A stretch of 64,000 nt of DNA from NCBI GenBank assembly GCA_025267735.1, contig CM046294.1, positions 38,439,570 through 38,503,569 of the forward strand, in the 5' to 3' direction. Made by a program: the position numbers and the translations under genes. Numbering within the stretch: position 1 is the first letter of the stretch; each line of letters begins with the position of its first letter. Positions 27,001 to 36,379 of the stretch are shown in pieces. Origin of the DNA: Mactra quadrangularis (lineage: Eukaryota; Mollusca; Bivalvia; Venerida; Mactridae). A model generated the notes under the pieces. That model worked only from the letters and a program-made list of their open reading frames with translations. It did no database searches and was not told the origin of the DNA.

Positions 27001-28725
27001 TGCAGATAGATTTTTTGAAATCATTGGACAACAACTTTATAATAGACTTTATAATAGACTAATAGCCATGCCACGTCATGAACTACTAATTCATGAACAC
27101 TATTATTAAAACGTGTCAAACTTTAACTTTCACACTTTTTCAACAACCGATAATACAATACGATAGTTACATAAAGGACCATTGTCTATGATATACCATA
27201 TTCATGGAGGAAAAATGACATAATTGTCAAATCTTTTTGGAAGGATATAACCTCCCGAATGGGATTCGAACCCGTATCCCCCTTAAGACACTAGTTACGA
27301 ATTTCAAAGATGCACTACCAACGGCGCTACCGACCCGAGTAAAACACCATTAGATTTTTATTGTGTAATAAGTATATTTTAAAAGATAACCTGAGAAATA
27401 AATCATTTCATCGTGGTCAAGTCATTTTTTAGAATATAGTTACCTGGTTTGATTTGAATAATCCAAGTAGATCCCCTTCCTTCAGGTTCCAATGCATCTC
27501 TACAAGCTAATATATGGTTATGTATACTATAAGTAAACGAAGCAGAATAATATATGTTTATTTTATATATTGTACTGTTACATGCATACGAATATACTTT
27601 TTCATTACTCATAAAGGAATCATTTGGTGACACTGTACATTCATCATTCTGAAATCTCATCAATGATGTTTTAGTAGATTCAGGTAAAGTGGTGTTTTGA
27701 AATGTCCATCTTGTCAAATTCTGTGATGATGAAATGTTACAGACAAATGTAAAACTGTCGTTGCTTTGCATCTCTACAACATTCATGACCATTGTTGAAC
27801 AATCACATGTAAATACTTGAAATATAAATAAGATAAATAAATAGTTAACCCTTCATTATCAGAATAATAGAACAAAAATACAATAAGTCGAAACATACAG
27901 ATCCAAGTACCAACAGTAAGACAAAAAGCCTACAAAAATACCTTTATTTTGCAATTGAAACCGATAAACAGGGAATGGAGCGGGAATTCAAAGAACCAGT
28001 GAAGTACAATTTGGATATATATTTTTAAATGTAATCAATTTAGTATATTCCCAATATTTAAATGAAATGGTGATATTGTTTTGGGAAATTGTGTTTACAC
28101 GTACATTTTCCACAATTGTGTGGCATAATGTTATAACCTTCAATCCTTGATCAAATAATTTGTGTTTATGAGTACATGGTTTTGATTATATGTATATAAC
28201 CATTCAATAAAACAATTTAAAACTATGTTGTTTGTTGATCTTTATCTTTTATTATCAAACTGAGAAAACTTCTTGTCGAGAAAGGTCAACATAAAAAGTA
28301 CTATTGAGAATCGAAATACTTTGAACTTTAACTATGTATTAATAATTGAATTGGCCAACTAGTGGGTAGCGAAGTGTTTACGTGTGTTCCGCATACACAC
28401 TTTAACACCACGGATTGCATATCCAAGTCACGCCGGCTTACACGATGCCATCAAAACTACAGGTTACCCATTGTCTGTTTCATACACCAGGTACATGCAT
28501 AGCTTGAAATGAAAATACTTGTTAGATTTGTAGAGTATTTAAGAGTTGAACTAGACTAGACTACTATGTCGCAATTCCATGTATGTTTAATAATTTATTC
28601 CTTTGAATTTTTAAAAAATACAACATCGTACATTAAGTTTTATATTATTTAAAATGACCGCAATCAGATCACTTACTTAGACTTAATACAACATTCAACC
28701 AAAGCACAGCCTTCGTACTTTCCAT
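14908..28725 (-). CDS. Transmembrane Ig-superfamily receptor, 10 Ig + FN3, ITIM/ITSM tail (19 coding exons)
   Basis: Coding exons in order: 28677-28725, 27444-27815, 26137-26481, 25218-25547, 24418-24702, 23385-23684, 22825-23121, 22119-22445, 20692-20973, 20220-20504, 19491-19784, 18901-19197, 18392-18514, 17441-17471, 16758-16789, 16163-16330, 15857-15907, 15364-15458, 14908-15078. All introns are GT-AG and most donors match GTAAGT or GTATGT. The exons sum to 4134 nt and give 1377 residues. Predicted order: signal peptide (1-20), Ig1-Ig10 (17-1055), FN3 (1056-1154), transmembrane helix (about 1163-1187), cytoplasmic tail to 1377. Many NxS/T sites suggest a glycosylated surface protein. The tail has NPMY, YSKP, YSVV, YENV, an ITIM (LIYADL, 1330-1335) and an ITSM (TPYDLV, 1354-1359). 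In known receptors, phosphorylated ITIM/ITSM pairs recruit SH2 phosphatases or SAP-type adaptors. I infer an inhibitory or adhesion-signalling receptor; ligand unknown. Confidence 0.9.
15364..15458 (-). CDS. Ig receptor exon 18: YxN motif and proline-rich stretch
   Basis: Acceptor CTTCAATAG, donor GTAAAC; enters phase 1 and leaves phase 0. It encodes GDVYENVELENN, where YENV fits the pYxN consensus for Grb2-type SH2 domains. It ends QLPSKPPAEQPK, a possible SH3 ligand. Confidence 0.82.
15857..15907 (-). CDS. Ig receptor exon 17: lysine-rich spacer
   Basis: Acceptor TTGTTTTAG, donor GTATGT; phases 1/1; 17 codons reading GKGGKCKSTNEKGKQKE. It is symmetrical and can be skipped without a frame change. 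Confidence 0.78.
16163..16330 (-). CDS. Ig receptor exon 16: NPxY and two YSxx tyrosine motifs
   Basis: Acceptor ATATTTACAG, donor GTATAT; phases 1/1; residues 1217-1272. It contains VDNPMYASS (NPxY, a PTB-domain or endocytic motif), then a Ser/Thr-rich spacer, DIYSKPVK and DIYSVVNK. The two DIYS motifs are separated by about 19 residues and may come from an internal duplication. Confidence 0.85.
16758..16789 (-). CDS. Ig receptor exon 15: acidic tail segment
   Basis: Acceptor CTATTGTAG, donor GTAAGT; enters phase 2 and leaves phase 1. It encodes RSVSDDSDDED, a serine/acidic cluster that fits casein kinase 2-type sites. Confidence 0.78.
17071..17362 (-). mobile_element. tRNA-derived SINE in intron 14, with 13-bp target duplication
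   Basis: TATTGTTACAGTA at 17058-17070 and 17363-17375 is a perfect 13-bp target-site duplication. Read on the minus strand, the unit begins AAGCCGGAAGTCTACTGATC, has a box B-like GTGGGTTCGATTTTC and ends GTAGC...GGCGTTAAACCCAACAAAAC. The same sequence occurs at 56872-57240 on the plus strand. An ORF-like frame across it is part of the SINE, not a gene. The target duplication shows normal LINE-type retrotransposition. Confidence 0.85.
17441..17471 (-). CDS. Ig receptor exon 14: 31-nt juxtamembrane exon
   Basis: Acceptor AATTGCAG, donor GTATTT; enters phase 1 and leaves phase 2. It encodes ENGADRQNVR. It is too short for ORF finding, but it is required because it alone supplies the phase change matched by the next exon. 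Confidence 0.75.
18392..18514 (-). CDS. Ig receptor exon 13: transmembrane helix
   Basis: Acceptor GACTTTTAG, donor GTATGT; phases 1/1; residues 1155-1195. The helix begins ALIGGIAGGVTGCIVIVIVI, continues VFII and is followed by RRY as the stop-transfer signal. The GGIAGG stretch contains small-xxx-small helix-packing motifs. Confidence 0.92.
18901..19197 (-). CDS. Ig receptor exon 12: fibronectin type III domain
   Basis: Acceptor ACAACAG, donor GTATCT; phases 1/1; residues 1056-1154. FN3 signature: DPPTRL at the start, INIEWEPG, FYIKYKK, LLENTQYDVIIFASNVKGNS. A single FN3 links the Ig array to the membrane. Confidence 0.92.
19491..19784 (-). CDS. Ig receptor exon 11: Ig domain 10, no core cysteines
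   Basis: Acceptor CTATCTAG, donor GTAAGA; phases 1/1; residues 958-1055. The fold pattern is kept (VTIVFNVIAYPVPKFTWYQ and SYKVVVINEFG), but both disulfide positions are non-cysteine (F and V). It is membrane-proximal among the Ig domains and directly precedes FN3. Confidence 0.87.
20220..20504 (-). CDS. Ig receptor exon 10: Ig domain 9
   Basis: Acceptor TTCTTATCAG, donor GTGAGT; phases 1/1; residues 863-957. Core cysteines in KFSCTGDSNPT and ATYYCSAQN. The usual tryptophan position reads MTLSHKS, so the core tryptophan is missing. Confidence 0.88.
20692..20973 (-). CDS. Ig receptor exon 9: Ig domain 8
   Basis: Acceptor TGTATTACAG, donor GTAGGT; phases 1/1; residues 769-862. Core: NLICNYTAGLPE, IKWTRS, DTGTYTCTASN. 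Confidence 0.9.
21133..21941. mobile_element. pogo/Tigger-like non-autonomous element in intron 8
   Basis: The left end is CAGTTAAATTTCATTCTCTC and the right end, read inward on the minus strand, is CAGTAAAAGTTCACTGGCTC. Both are flanked by TA (21131-21132 and 21942-21943). Internal GAGTCGAAC-like motifs recur near both ends. No transposase is seen. The architecture matches the elements at 13329-14250 and 52002-52918, although the sequence differs. Confidence 0.6.
22119..22445 (-). CDS. Ig receptor exon 8: Ig domain 7, second cysteine missing
   Basis: Acceptor TTGATAG, donor GTAAGT; phases 1/1; residues 660-768. Core: ILKCSVEGKPTPAAWW. The F-strand reads GDYVFTAN, where the canonical motif is GxYxCxAxN, so the second disulfide cysteine is a phenylalanine. 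Confidence 0.88.
22825..23121 (-). CDS. Ig receptor exon 7: Ig domain 6
   Basis: Acceptor TTATTTTCAG, donor GTAAGT; phases 1/1; residues 561-659. Core: FKIVCKSIDGNPLPTCRW, then NATCIATNN. An open frame on the plus strand over the same bases is a shadow. Confidence 0.88.
23385..23684 (-). CDS. Ig receptor exon 6: Ig domain 5
   Basis: Acceptor CTATTACAG, donor GTAAGT; phases 1/1; residues 461-560. Core: TIKCTS, YIWTRP, and the canonical DAGEYKCTVHN. Confidence 0.9.
24418..24702 (-). CDS. Ig receptor exon 5: Ig domain 4
   Basis: Acceptor ATATTCCAG, donor GTAAGA; phases 1/1; residues 366-460. Core: GTLSCSVKGGNPTP, LSWRC, GTCSCKS. The NPTP turn after the first cysteine is typical of I-set/C2 domains in nephrin- and hemicentin-type proteins. 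Confidence 0.9.
25218..25547 (-). CDS. Ig receptor exon 4: Ig domain 3
   Basis: Acceptor GTATTTCAG, donor GTAAGT; phases 1/1; residues 256-365. Core: ELTC, YWYRHP, KILCKAN. Several potential N-glycosylation sites (NVT, NIT, NDT, NNS). Confidence 0.9.
26137..26481 (-). CDS. Ig receptor exon 3: Ig domain 2
   Basis: Acceptor CAATATAG, donor GTACGT; phases 1/1; residues 141-255. Ig core cysteines in TLVC and YMC, with NWRF as the tryptophan strand. Extra cysteines in GQC and YTYTCNDTVY parallel exon 2 (YSYACNSTIY). An N-terminal SCRYC adds two more cysteines. Confidence 0.85.
27236..27340 (-). mobile_element. tRNA-like SINE head in intron 2
   Basis: On the minus strand, box A-like TAGCGCCGTTGG (27318-27329) is followed by box B-like GGTTCGAATCC (27262-27272), with spacing suited to RNA polymerase III. 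The 5' and 3' sides do not form an acceptor stem and there is no clean anticodon arm. It is therefore read as a tRNA-derived SINE head or pseudo-tRNA rather than a working tRNA gene. It differs from the other SINEs in this window. Confidence 0.55.
27444..27815 (-). CDS. Ig receptor exon 2: Ig domain 1
   Basis: Acceptor TTTCAAG, donor GTAACT; phases 1/1; residues 17-140. Ig core: FTFVC, then LTRWTF, then HILAC near the end. Two further cysteines (DEC and YAC) match the positions of extra cysteines in exon 3, so exons 2 and 3 look like a tandem duplicate pair with an additional disulfide. Confidence 0.85.
28677..28725 (-). CDS. Ig receptor exon 1: start codon and signal peptide
   Basis: ATG at 28723-28725 opens MESTKAVLWLNVVLSL, a short charged start followed by a hydrophobic core that continues into exon 2 (IFTC). 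The donor is a perfect GTAAGT (28671-28676). The exon leaves one base, so the intron is phase 1. CTTCCAG just upstream could be a splice acceptor, so a 5'-UTR exon further upstream is possible. Confidence 0.8.
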
Positions 28726-28773
28726 TGTTAAACCTGGAAGTTAATATACATATAATATACATATGAAATAATA

Positions 28774-28968
28774 TTATACAATTCCAATAGTTCTTTTTGA
28801 TACGTTCATTAAGTTGGTGTAGATTTCTTGTTTTCTCTTATAAATTATTTTACGGTCACTCACGGCTACAAGAGTGCTAATATTTTTCGACTGTTGTTCA
28901 TCTTCAACTGTCGATGTTGACAATTTGTCAGCCAGTGCCTTCCACTTATCATCAGATTTTATTTTAAC
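28774..28968 (-). CDS. Orphan reading frame just upstream of the Ig receptor, possible terminal exon
   Basis: After a good acceptor (TTTACTAG, AG at 28969-28970) a frame of 64 codons runs to TAA at 28774-28776. It begins VKIKSDDKWKALADKLSTST and includes LVAVSDRKIIYKRKQEIY. Composition looks protein-like (charged, mixed), and KWKALADKL recalls the start of death-like helices, but that is weak. It ends 49 bp upstream of the receptor ATG on the same strand. It could be the last exon of another gene, part of a decayed repeat or a chance frame. Family not recognised. Confidence 0.25.
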   Translation of the reverse strand, partial: VKIKSDDKWKALADKLSTSTVEDEQQSKNISTLVAVSDRKIIYKRKQEIYTNLMNVSKRTIGIV

Positions 28969-28979
28969 CTAGTAAACTC

Positions 28980-30600
28980 TGTCCCGGCGTACAACTATTG
29001 AATGTCCCGGGGTAAACTGTACTATAACCGAAGCGTCGCCGTGAAGAACATATTAATTAAATCAGGATAAACCGTGTTGTTTCGGACATTTCCGAAAAGT
29101 GTCTCATGTGGTTTTTAAACTTTAATACAATCTTGATTCATTTAGGAGCTTAACCCAAGTCGGGTCATTCGAAAAGATTCGCGGCATCATTGTAGCACTT
29201 CCCACATGGTCAAAATCTCCATATTAACACCTCAGGATGAAACCGTAGTTAACCGGCATGTCTTGTGCCCAAAGTGGAGATACTGGAGATTCCCGAATTA
29301 CCGGATACAAATTACTTCATTATTATAGGAATTATATGAATCATAATGATTCGTTTTTTGTATTTGTGTTGTGTCTTTGTTGGTATTAATATACATATTT
29401 GATTGTTTGTATAATGTTTTGAGTTCATTAAGCGGTTGTGGCGCAAGACGGTTATAACTCCCTTTTTTCTTTTTTTGAGTTGACACCGTCTTCCGCTAAA
29501 CCCGTTATTTGGGTTCTATTATATAGTATGTATTAAATATTGTGCATTTTTTTCGCATTTTAATGGCGTGATTTTTCGCGCGATGACGTTACGTCATCGT
29601 CTGTTTTTCGCCCTCTGTTGTTTATACCTGAGGAAGCGAAACGTTGTGAATAAACAATAAGAAAACAAGCTATGTGTTGGTAGTGTTTTTAAATTCAGTA
29701 TATTAGACGCACTGGGCAAACACAAGGACAGGGTGAACTAGGCATTAGGCAATTTGACTTCATATCAACGTGTTATGCCGCTTTTTTATTGTTTATTGTT
29801 GCCATTATACATGTGACGTAAAACTCGCGTGTGTATTGAAATGGCATTCTGTTCTTGAATGACTTTGTATCCATGGTAAATTGGGACGGTTTCTCATAAC
29901 AGAACTATGTATATGATTTGACATGACAAGTCACTAATCATAAATGGCCCTAGAATAGTTTTACCTTGGAATCTTCAGTTGCAAAATTGCATATAGTGGT
30001 CAGGGGAGCTGGTATAAACGTGCATATTTCCATAGGCTGCATTGAACACATACATGACGCTCAACAATATAGACTAACGGCTCAAATAGACACTATTCCA
30101 CTAGCATGATACTTGATAGCTGACCAAATTTTTACCAGAAGACCGTTCACAATTACCCAATTAGGCATGAATGCGATGTTGAACTTCATTGAGCGTTACG
30201 TGTGAGCATGCATACTTCGAATTATATTAGACGAGGAATAGATGAATTAAAAAAACCCACACATAATAATTATTCTGATTGGCAATTTGCATTATTTAAG
30301 CAAGCTTATAAGCTAATTTACATTGACTCTGTGGTGCCGATCGACAAGTAACTGGGCTAATTAGCGCACGCAGGAAAACCAACGCGAATTACTTCTACAA
30401 ATGCAAATAAACATGCTTATGTATAAACTTCGTTTTAAAATTGTTTTTAATTAGCACTTCATTGTTCAAGCATCGCTCGACACTAACATGTTTATACGCA
30501 CTAAATATTTTTGAAACGATCCCTCGATTATTACCGTACTCCGCTCTCAACTCTCGTGCTCCGATCTCAGTGACCAAAGTTTTCCGGAATAAAATATTTA
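28980..30600. other. Intergenic region upstream of the Ig receptor
   Basis: No gene is supported. The sequence near 29430-29660 is richer in GC (ATGACGTTACGTCATCG palindrome near 29582, CCTGAGGAAGCGAAACG near 29630) and may be an old retroelement tail. The rest is unremarkable AT-rich DNA. Confidence 0.4.
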
Positions 30601-30601
30601 A

Positions 30602-30771
30602 GAAATAACTTACAGTTGTCCATATTTTGTTGTCTAATAAAATATAGGCACGAGTTGTGATGCGCGTACGATTAAATCACGAGTGCTTTAGCACGAGTGA
30701 TTTAATAAGCGCATCAAACGAGTGCCTATATTTTATTAGACAACAAAATATAGATAACTGTAAGTTATTTC
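30602..30771. repeat. 170-bp near-perfect palindrome
   Basis: The arms begin GAAATAACTTACAGTT and end AACTGTAAGTTATTTC. They run inward through ATATTTTGTTGTCTAATAAA and its complement to a centre at CGAGTGCTTTAGCACGAG. Each arm is about 80 bp with few mismatches. No ORF. Probably a foldback or MITE-type element. Confidence 0.8.
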
Positions 30772-31490
30772 GATTCTAACATCGTAAAATACATCCGTAG
30801 AAAAAATATATTTATAGAACTATTTTTAACTGTCAGAAACGTCATGCTGTTGAAATCCACCCCAGTGCAAAGGCCGAAAATAGCATTTATTTACACAATT
30901 CTCACAGTTAGGTGTTTCTTATTCCGAACAAAAAATATAAAATCTTAATTATAGAATAGAAACCAAATTGTAAAAGTCAACCCTTATAAACTCGGGCGCC
31001 ATTTTCGGCTTTGCGCATTTAACGTGGGGAGTAAAATTTCAACAGCCGTCAAGAGCTATATTTTGTTGAATAATAAAGCATAGATGACGTCACATTAAAT
31101 AAAGAGTGAAAACGCACGTGCCTATGTTAGAATATATGTTAATGTATGTGTGTTATCTTAAAAACTGTAGTAACGTATTTACAAATATTTCATTATGACA
31201 ATTTTTTATAAAAACGTGGTATTCAGTTGGTGTGCTAAAATATTCAATGTTAAACATACAAATTAAATATTACTTAAACAATTACATACGATTTTTAACA
31301 AACCTATGTTTGACAAATTCAAGCTTAGGCTTCAAATGTAATCACATAAAAAGTATCGCTGACATAGATGAGAATTTCGTTAACGTTTCTTTTATTGCTT
31401 TTAGAAAGAGAAAAGTTGTAGAGACGTTTGAAGTTCCATATGTGGCCAAAGAAAGGAAATGCGAGAGGCAAAAACTATCATTAATTAGAG

Positions 31491-31629
31491 GTTAATGATT
31501 AGTTGCTACTCGCCATTATGCGATAATCACCCGATGAAGTCCATAATAGGCTGAGGGCCTTTGGCCCGAAGGCCATTATGGGCTCGAGGGTGATTATCGC
31601 ATAATGGTGAGTAGCAACTAATCATTAAC
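31491..31629. repeat. 139-bp palindrome with nested central hairpin
   Basis: The outer arm GTTAATGATTAGTTGCTACT (31491 on) is complemented by AGTAGCAACTAATCATTAAC. The arms continue through CATTATGCGATAATCACCC and the centre is itself inverted (GGGCCTTTGGCCC). The related motif CGCATAAT recurs near 32420-32470, so more than one copy of this family may be present. Confidence 0.75.
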
Positions 31630-32769
31630 GTCTTTAATACGTTTGTTCAGAATCTGGTCTCGATTTTTTAAGTAAACTTAGAACAATTTACTTAGGGACG
31701 AATAAATCGCTAGCGAATTTTCCAAATACGAATCAGTACTTTGATGACGTAATGTTAGGATGACGTAGAATATAGTGTAAACTTTGTTGACAAATGGCGG
31801 TCGTGTTTTGAAACGTTTGTAACCAATTTACTTTCATTTATCATGGATTAAAACGATATATTATCAGGAGACTGGGAATGGTATATGTGTTTTTCAAACT
31901 TAAAATCGACGATATGGATATAAAGATTATGTATGGAAACACACACATGCAGTGGCGCTGACGGGAGGAGTCATTCATTGATTTTCAAAAAAATGGCATG
32001 GACGTTGGTGATGATTTATAGAAGCCAGTTCCATTATATTTAATTTATGCATGGCTTGGCTTTGATAAAACAATAGTCAACCTACGCATTTACTGTATAA
32101 TGGCTGGATATTCGTCAAATCAAACACAGAAAGGAAGGAATTCCGAGTGCTTTCGGAGTTTAGAACAGCGTCAACGGTTGAGTGTCTACTGAATTTGATT
32201 GGTGAAGTAAGTGATTTATAATTAAACTATTTGTAAAATCTAAAATAATACTTCTTGTGTATTATATTTTTGTTGAATCTGTGCGTCTAAATCTAAATTA
32301 CTTTTTTAGACAAAAAATTCAAAGACTTAAGAATTCTTTCGGCCGCCATGTTTATTGCAACTGCAATTAGATGACGTAAACAATGCGCGTGCACGCAATC
32401 AGCGCCTATTATGCATAATGGGCGAGTTGAAGGCGGCCAAAATCGCATAATACGGGAAAAAGTCGCGTAATGGCCTTGTTGACTTGTCATATTTGTTACT
32501 ATATATAGAAACAAACGTATTAATGAGTCTTCTACTCAGTAGAACGTGCAAGGTGGGGAGACAGAACCTTAAACACCAGTAATACAGGAATCTCCAATTA
32601 ATCAGACATGATAGAACTGCTCTATTGCATTTCTCAACTTTTCCCATTTGAACATTCAATAAAACAAAACAAGCGTAGTGTACGTATTTGTGTCATTTAA
32701 AATAATACTATTGTAAATAGTTTACAATCATAAAACCTACGACATTAATGTACCGTTTTTTTGCTAAGG

Positions 32770-33310
32770 TATCGTGCGTACCCCGCAAGTGGCCTGCAAG
32801 ACCTCCGTAAGATTGTCCACGGTAAGTGCCGTGCGTGATCGGGTCGGGAAGATGTGCATCTTCAAGACACGGGTCTTTACGACTCGTTTTCATTCAATTC
32901 TTCTTACGGACCCGTACGTTACCCGCACCACAGCCCGCACGGACATCTACGATTCTAGCCCTTACATGTCCGTAAACAACATTATTTCGCTATTGTGACC
33001 ACATCCTTGCGGTCTTACGCCTTACGGCTTATAATGAAATCGTCACGTACAGGTCCCGTGCGGCATTCGTATTGGTCATACGATTCGTATTCCGTTTCTC
33101 TTTGTTTTCTTAACAGGCTTTACGTCATCATCTTATAAGAAAAATTGAATACGTCCACCGTCCTTGCGGCGACCGTACGGGAGTCTTCTACATCCGTAAA
33201 TAGCCCGTACGATGCCCGTACGATCGCTTTTACGATTGACCACAAGGCTCTAAAATTTATGTGACCACGGGTCCGCAACAAGCCACGATTTTATGGGACT
33301 GAGGCTTTAT
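32770..33310. repeat. CG-rich dispersed repeat fragment
   Basis: This block is much richer in CG than its surroundings, with recurring CCGTACG and CCCGTACGATG motifs. AACAAGCCACGATTTTATGG at about 33276 recurs near 55927 inside the foldback element. Short ORFs on both strands are not conserved between the copies. It is read as a decayed mobile element of unknown class. Confidence 0.5.
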
Positions 33311-34130
33311 TCTTCAAGTAGATTTCATGCATACCAATGAATCATTATTCCGAGTTTAGAAGTACAAGTCGTCCGGATTTGTTTGGCAATTCATATACCA
33401 ACTTGAAAATAGACTATGCCTACTTGAATTTTTGAACTAATCATATAAATAAATAACATGCTCTAAAATGGGTCATTAAATCGTTAGATGATGACACAGT
33501 ATTAAGTTGGTATTTTGTGTATAAAAATGTTACTTGTATAGCGATGTGTTTTTGTTTTTATAAAAGGCATTAGACATTGCTTAAATACTTTAACACGATT
33601 TCTTACAAACTATTATGTCAATTTTTTGACAGAATTAAACCATTGCAAGAAATTGTAATAATTGCATAAAAAGTTCTCGTAACTGTGGACTGATTTCGAT
33701 TTAACAAATTCCAATGATAAAATAAAATTGCATAAAATTATAATCAAGTGCAATATCTTGTAGCTGTTACGTTTTTTTTTTTGTTAAACGCTTGTAATCT
33801 TGACACGATATTTATAGACTTAACTTCCTGATTTAAGAAATATAAAACAGTCTTTATATATTAATTTACTGAAATATATTTGACTGCAATTTATATATTA
33901 AACGAAACGATATTCAACTGCTTACATCAATCTTTTTAATGTCAACGAAGTCATATTTTACATTTTTAAATAAGTTAAGCGCATAATTGTTTTCATCACA
34001 TAACATGATATGTGCTATTGTTTTCATTCAATCCGGTAATAGCATAAAACACCATAATTTAACACTAATATCGACAACTTCTTTTGCTGTGCAAGCAACG
34101 AATTTTTGACATAATCCGTTTAGTTTCCCA
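33311..34130. other. AT-rich intergenic DNA, nothing recognised
   Basis: No ORF, structure or repeat that I could support. Confidence 0.5.
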
Positions 34131-36146
34131 CTTAATTAACTTCACTTTGAGGATTAGCAAATGCTGGGATAGGGCTTGATTTGCAAACATTATTCGCTAG
34201 ATCTAAGTTCATGTTAATGCTTTTAGTACAAAGCAGTCGATTTCAATTGCGTCAGTTTAGAGACCTTGGCTAGTATAGAAACGTTTGGCACAAATGCCGT
34301 TTACGATATTCGAACTAAATTTTGGATTAATTGGATGTTTAACTAAGTCGAATTATTATATATCTAATAAATCTAACCAATCGACAATCTGCATTTTTAC
34401 CACGTGACCGTCCAGTATATTCCCGTATTGGATCTAAAAATATACATTTTTTTCGTATTGGACAGTGTGCACTAACTGGTGTGATAAGAATATCTGTGAT
34501 TGCTTATTTGGGTATGATGGTGATGATAATTACTTCAAAGTAAACTAAAGATATATAGTAAAAAGGTTATTATACATTTTTGGCTCGTCCAATATGACTT
34601 TTCAAGCTGTGTACTCGTCCAAATATATTTCCGTATTGTACAGTAAAATGTATGATAATTACCTAAACTTACTGTTTATGATCTGTGTCCTCGTTCTCCA
34701 TTTATATAACATATGCATAAACGTAAAACGGACCTACATTGATGATCAAAAACAAACTCATCTCTGGGGGAATTTTTTTCCAAAGATATCGCATTGTTAA
34801 TTTGATGTTGTACCAACATAAAAGTAAATGAATGGTTACACGTTGGTTTAGTTCGTGTTTTCTCAACCGTCTAAAGATGGACACTCACACGATGGACACT
34901 CTTTATATTGTGATAGCATATATTCAGTCTTTGTGAAACCATTTAAACGTTGACAGTTGAGACGAATATTGATTAAATACATGTACATAAGCTGTAATTT
35001 TGTAAACTATTCATTTCCTTGCAAAAAGTAAAATAAATATTAAAAAATGAGTACATGTATAAACGTTGCGTGCAATGTAATATGAATACGATTGTATTTG
35101 TTTAACAGATATGTTCTATATATTCATAGCTCATTTCAATAGTTCATAGATTTATTACAAGATCCATTAATATATTTTCTTTTGACTCTGTTAGGAGCGA
35201 TTGATTTGTATTGAAAAGATTATAAACATGTTCTTTAATTTGAAAGATTTTAATAAGAGTCTATTCAAAACGCAAAATATTAACTTCCTTAATTATGGTT
35301 TATGCTTTAATAGAAAAGTATTCACTATGTACAGCATAACGTTGATTTAAGCGAAATAATAATTGTTTACTTTTGGAGGAAAATATACTTTAGAAATTCA
35401 AATTTTAATTTTTTTCTACTTATAATATTTAAATCTTTTTTGGAAGTTTTAAAAGAATATGATTCAGAAAATTTCATCAGCATTTTTATACCAGTCAAAC
35501 CAATGTTAAGCGATTTAAGGAAACTCTTATATCATCTACTCGTATTCAATTTAAAGAAATCATTTCTAATGTAGTGTAATGTGAACTTAACGCCACAGAT
35601 TGTTTTGGGATATTATGACAGTCAGTTATCATAAACATACTCCCTTGACTAGATTTCTAAAGATTAACAAGTAATAAGCATATAACCATGCCAATGTCTG
35701 AAATCTGCCCTGCTTGTCATTGAGCGAAACGTGAAAGAGGCGTAGGAATTCAAAATATAAAAAAATATTCATTGATAGTAAATATTCTGTATTTTTTTTT
35801 CAATGTAAAAGTCATTCATTAAATGTCGTAAATGATTTAATCAATACAATCGAAAAATAGGTAGAGTATTTGTAAGCATTTGTGATAATTTATTTGATGT
35901 TTTCATGCGATACATTTTGTAACATTACCTTTTAGAGCTGATTACCCCTTTCTGAAAAATCCAATTGCATACATTGATTCTATTTGAATGAATATAGAAT
36001 TGCGTCTGCCAGTTTAACTCAATTTGTAATAGTTTGACAACATGACCGGCATGCGTTTGTTAAAACAGTAAAACTATCAATGTAATATATGCAAGAGGGC
36101 CAATCGTTTTATAGACATACAGACAGACAAATTTCATATACAATTT

Positions 36147-36195
36147 TGTTTGTTTGTTTGTTTGTTTGTTTGTTTGTTTGTTTGTTTGTTTGTTT
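36147..36195 (-). repeat. (CAAA)n tail of the LINE
   Basis: TTTG repeats on the plus strand form the 3' tail of the minus-strand LINE, next to the conserved 3' end (GGGTTTTACGGCGCACCAAC on the plus strand). Confidence 0.9.
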
Positions 36196-36379
36196 GGGTT
36201 TTACGGCGCACCAACACAGAAATGTCATATCGCGCCGAAAACAAATAATGACACTATTAATTCAATTGATATACGTGATCCTTAGCCCTATATTTTATCA
36301 TATACATTTATCTCTTTCAAGAAGTTAAGTATCACATGTGACGGTATATTCTCAAAAAGTTCTCTAAGTGAGCCAACCT

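Noticed and set aside
27236..27340. Possible tRNA gene
   Set aside because: Boxes A and B are good, but there is no acceptor stem and no proper anticodon arm; read as a SINE head.
29625..29660. Hammerhead-ribozyme-like CTGAGGA...GAAAC core
   Set aside because: The segment between the two core parts is only three bases, too short for stem II, and flanking stems I and III are not evident.
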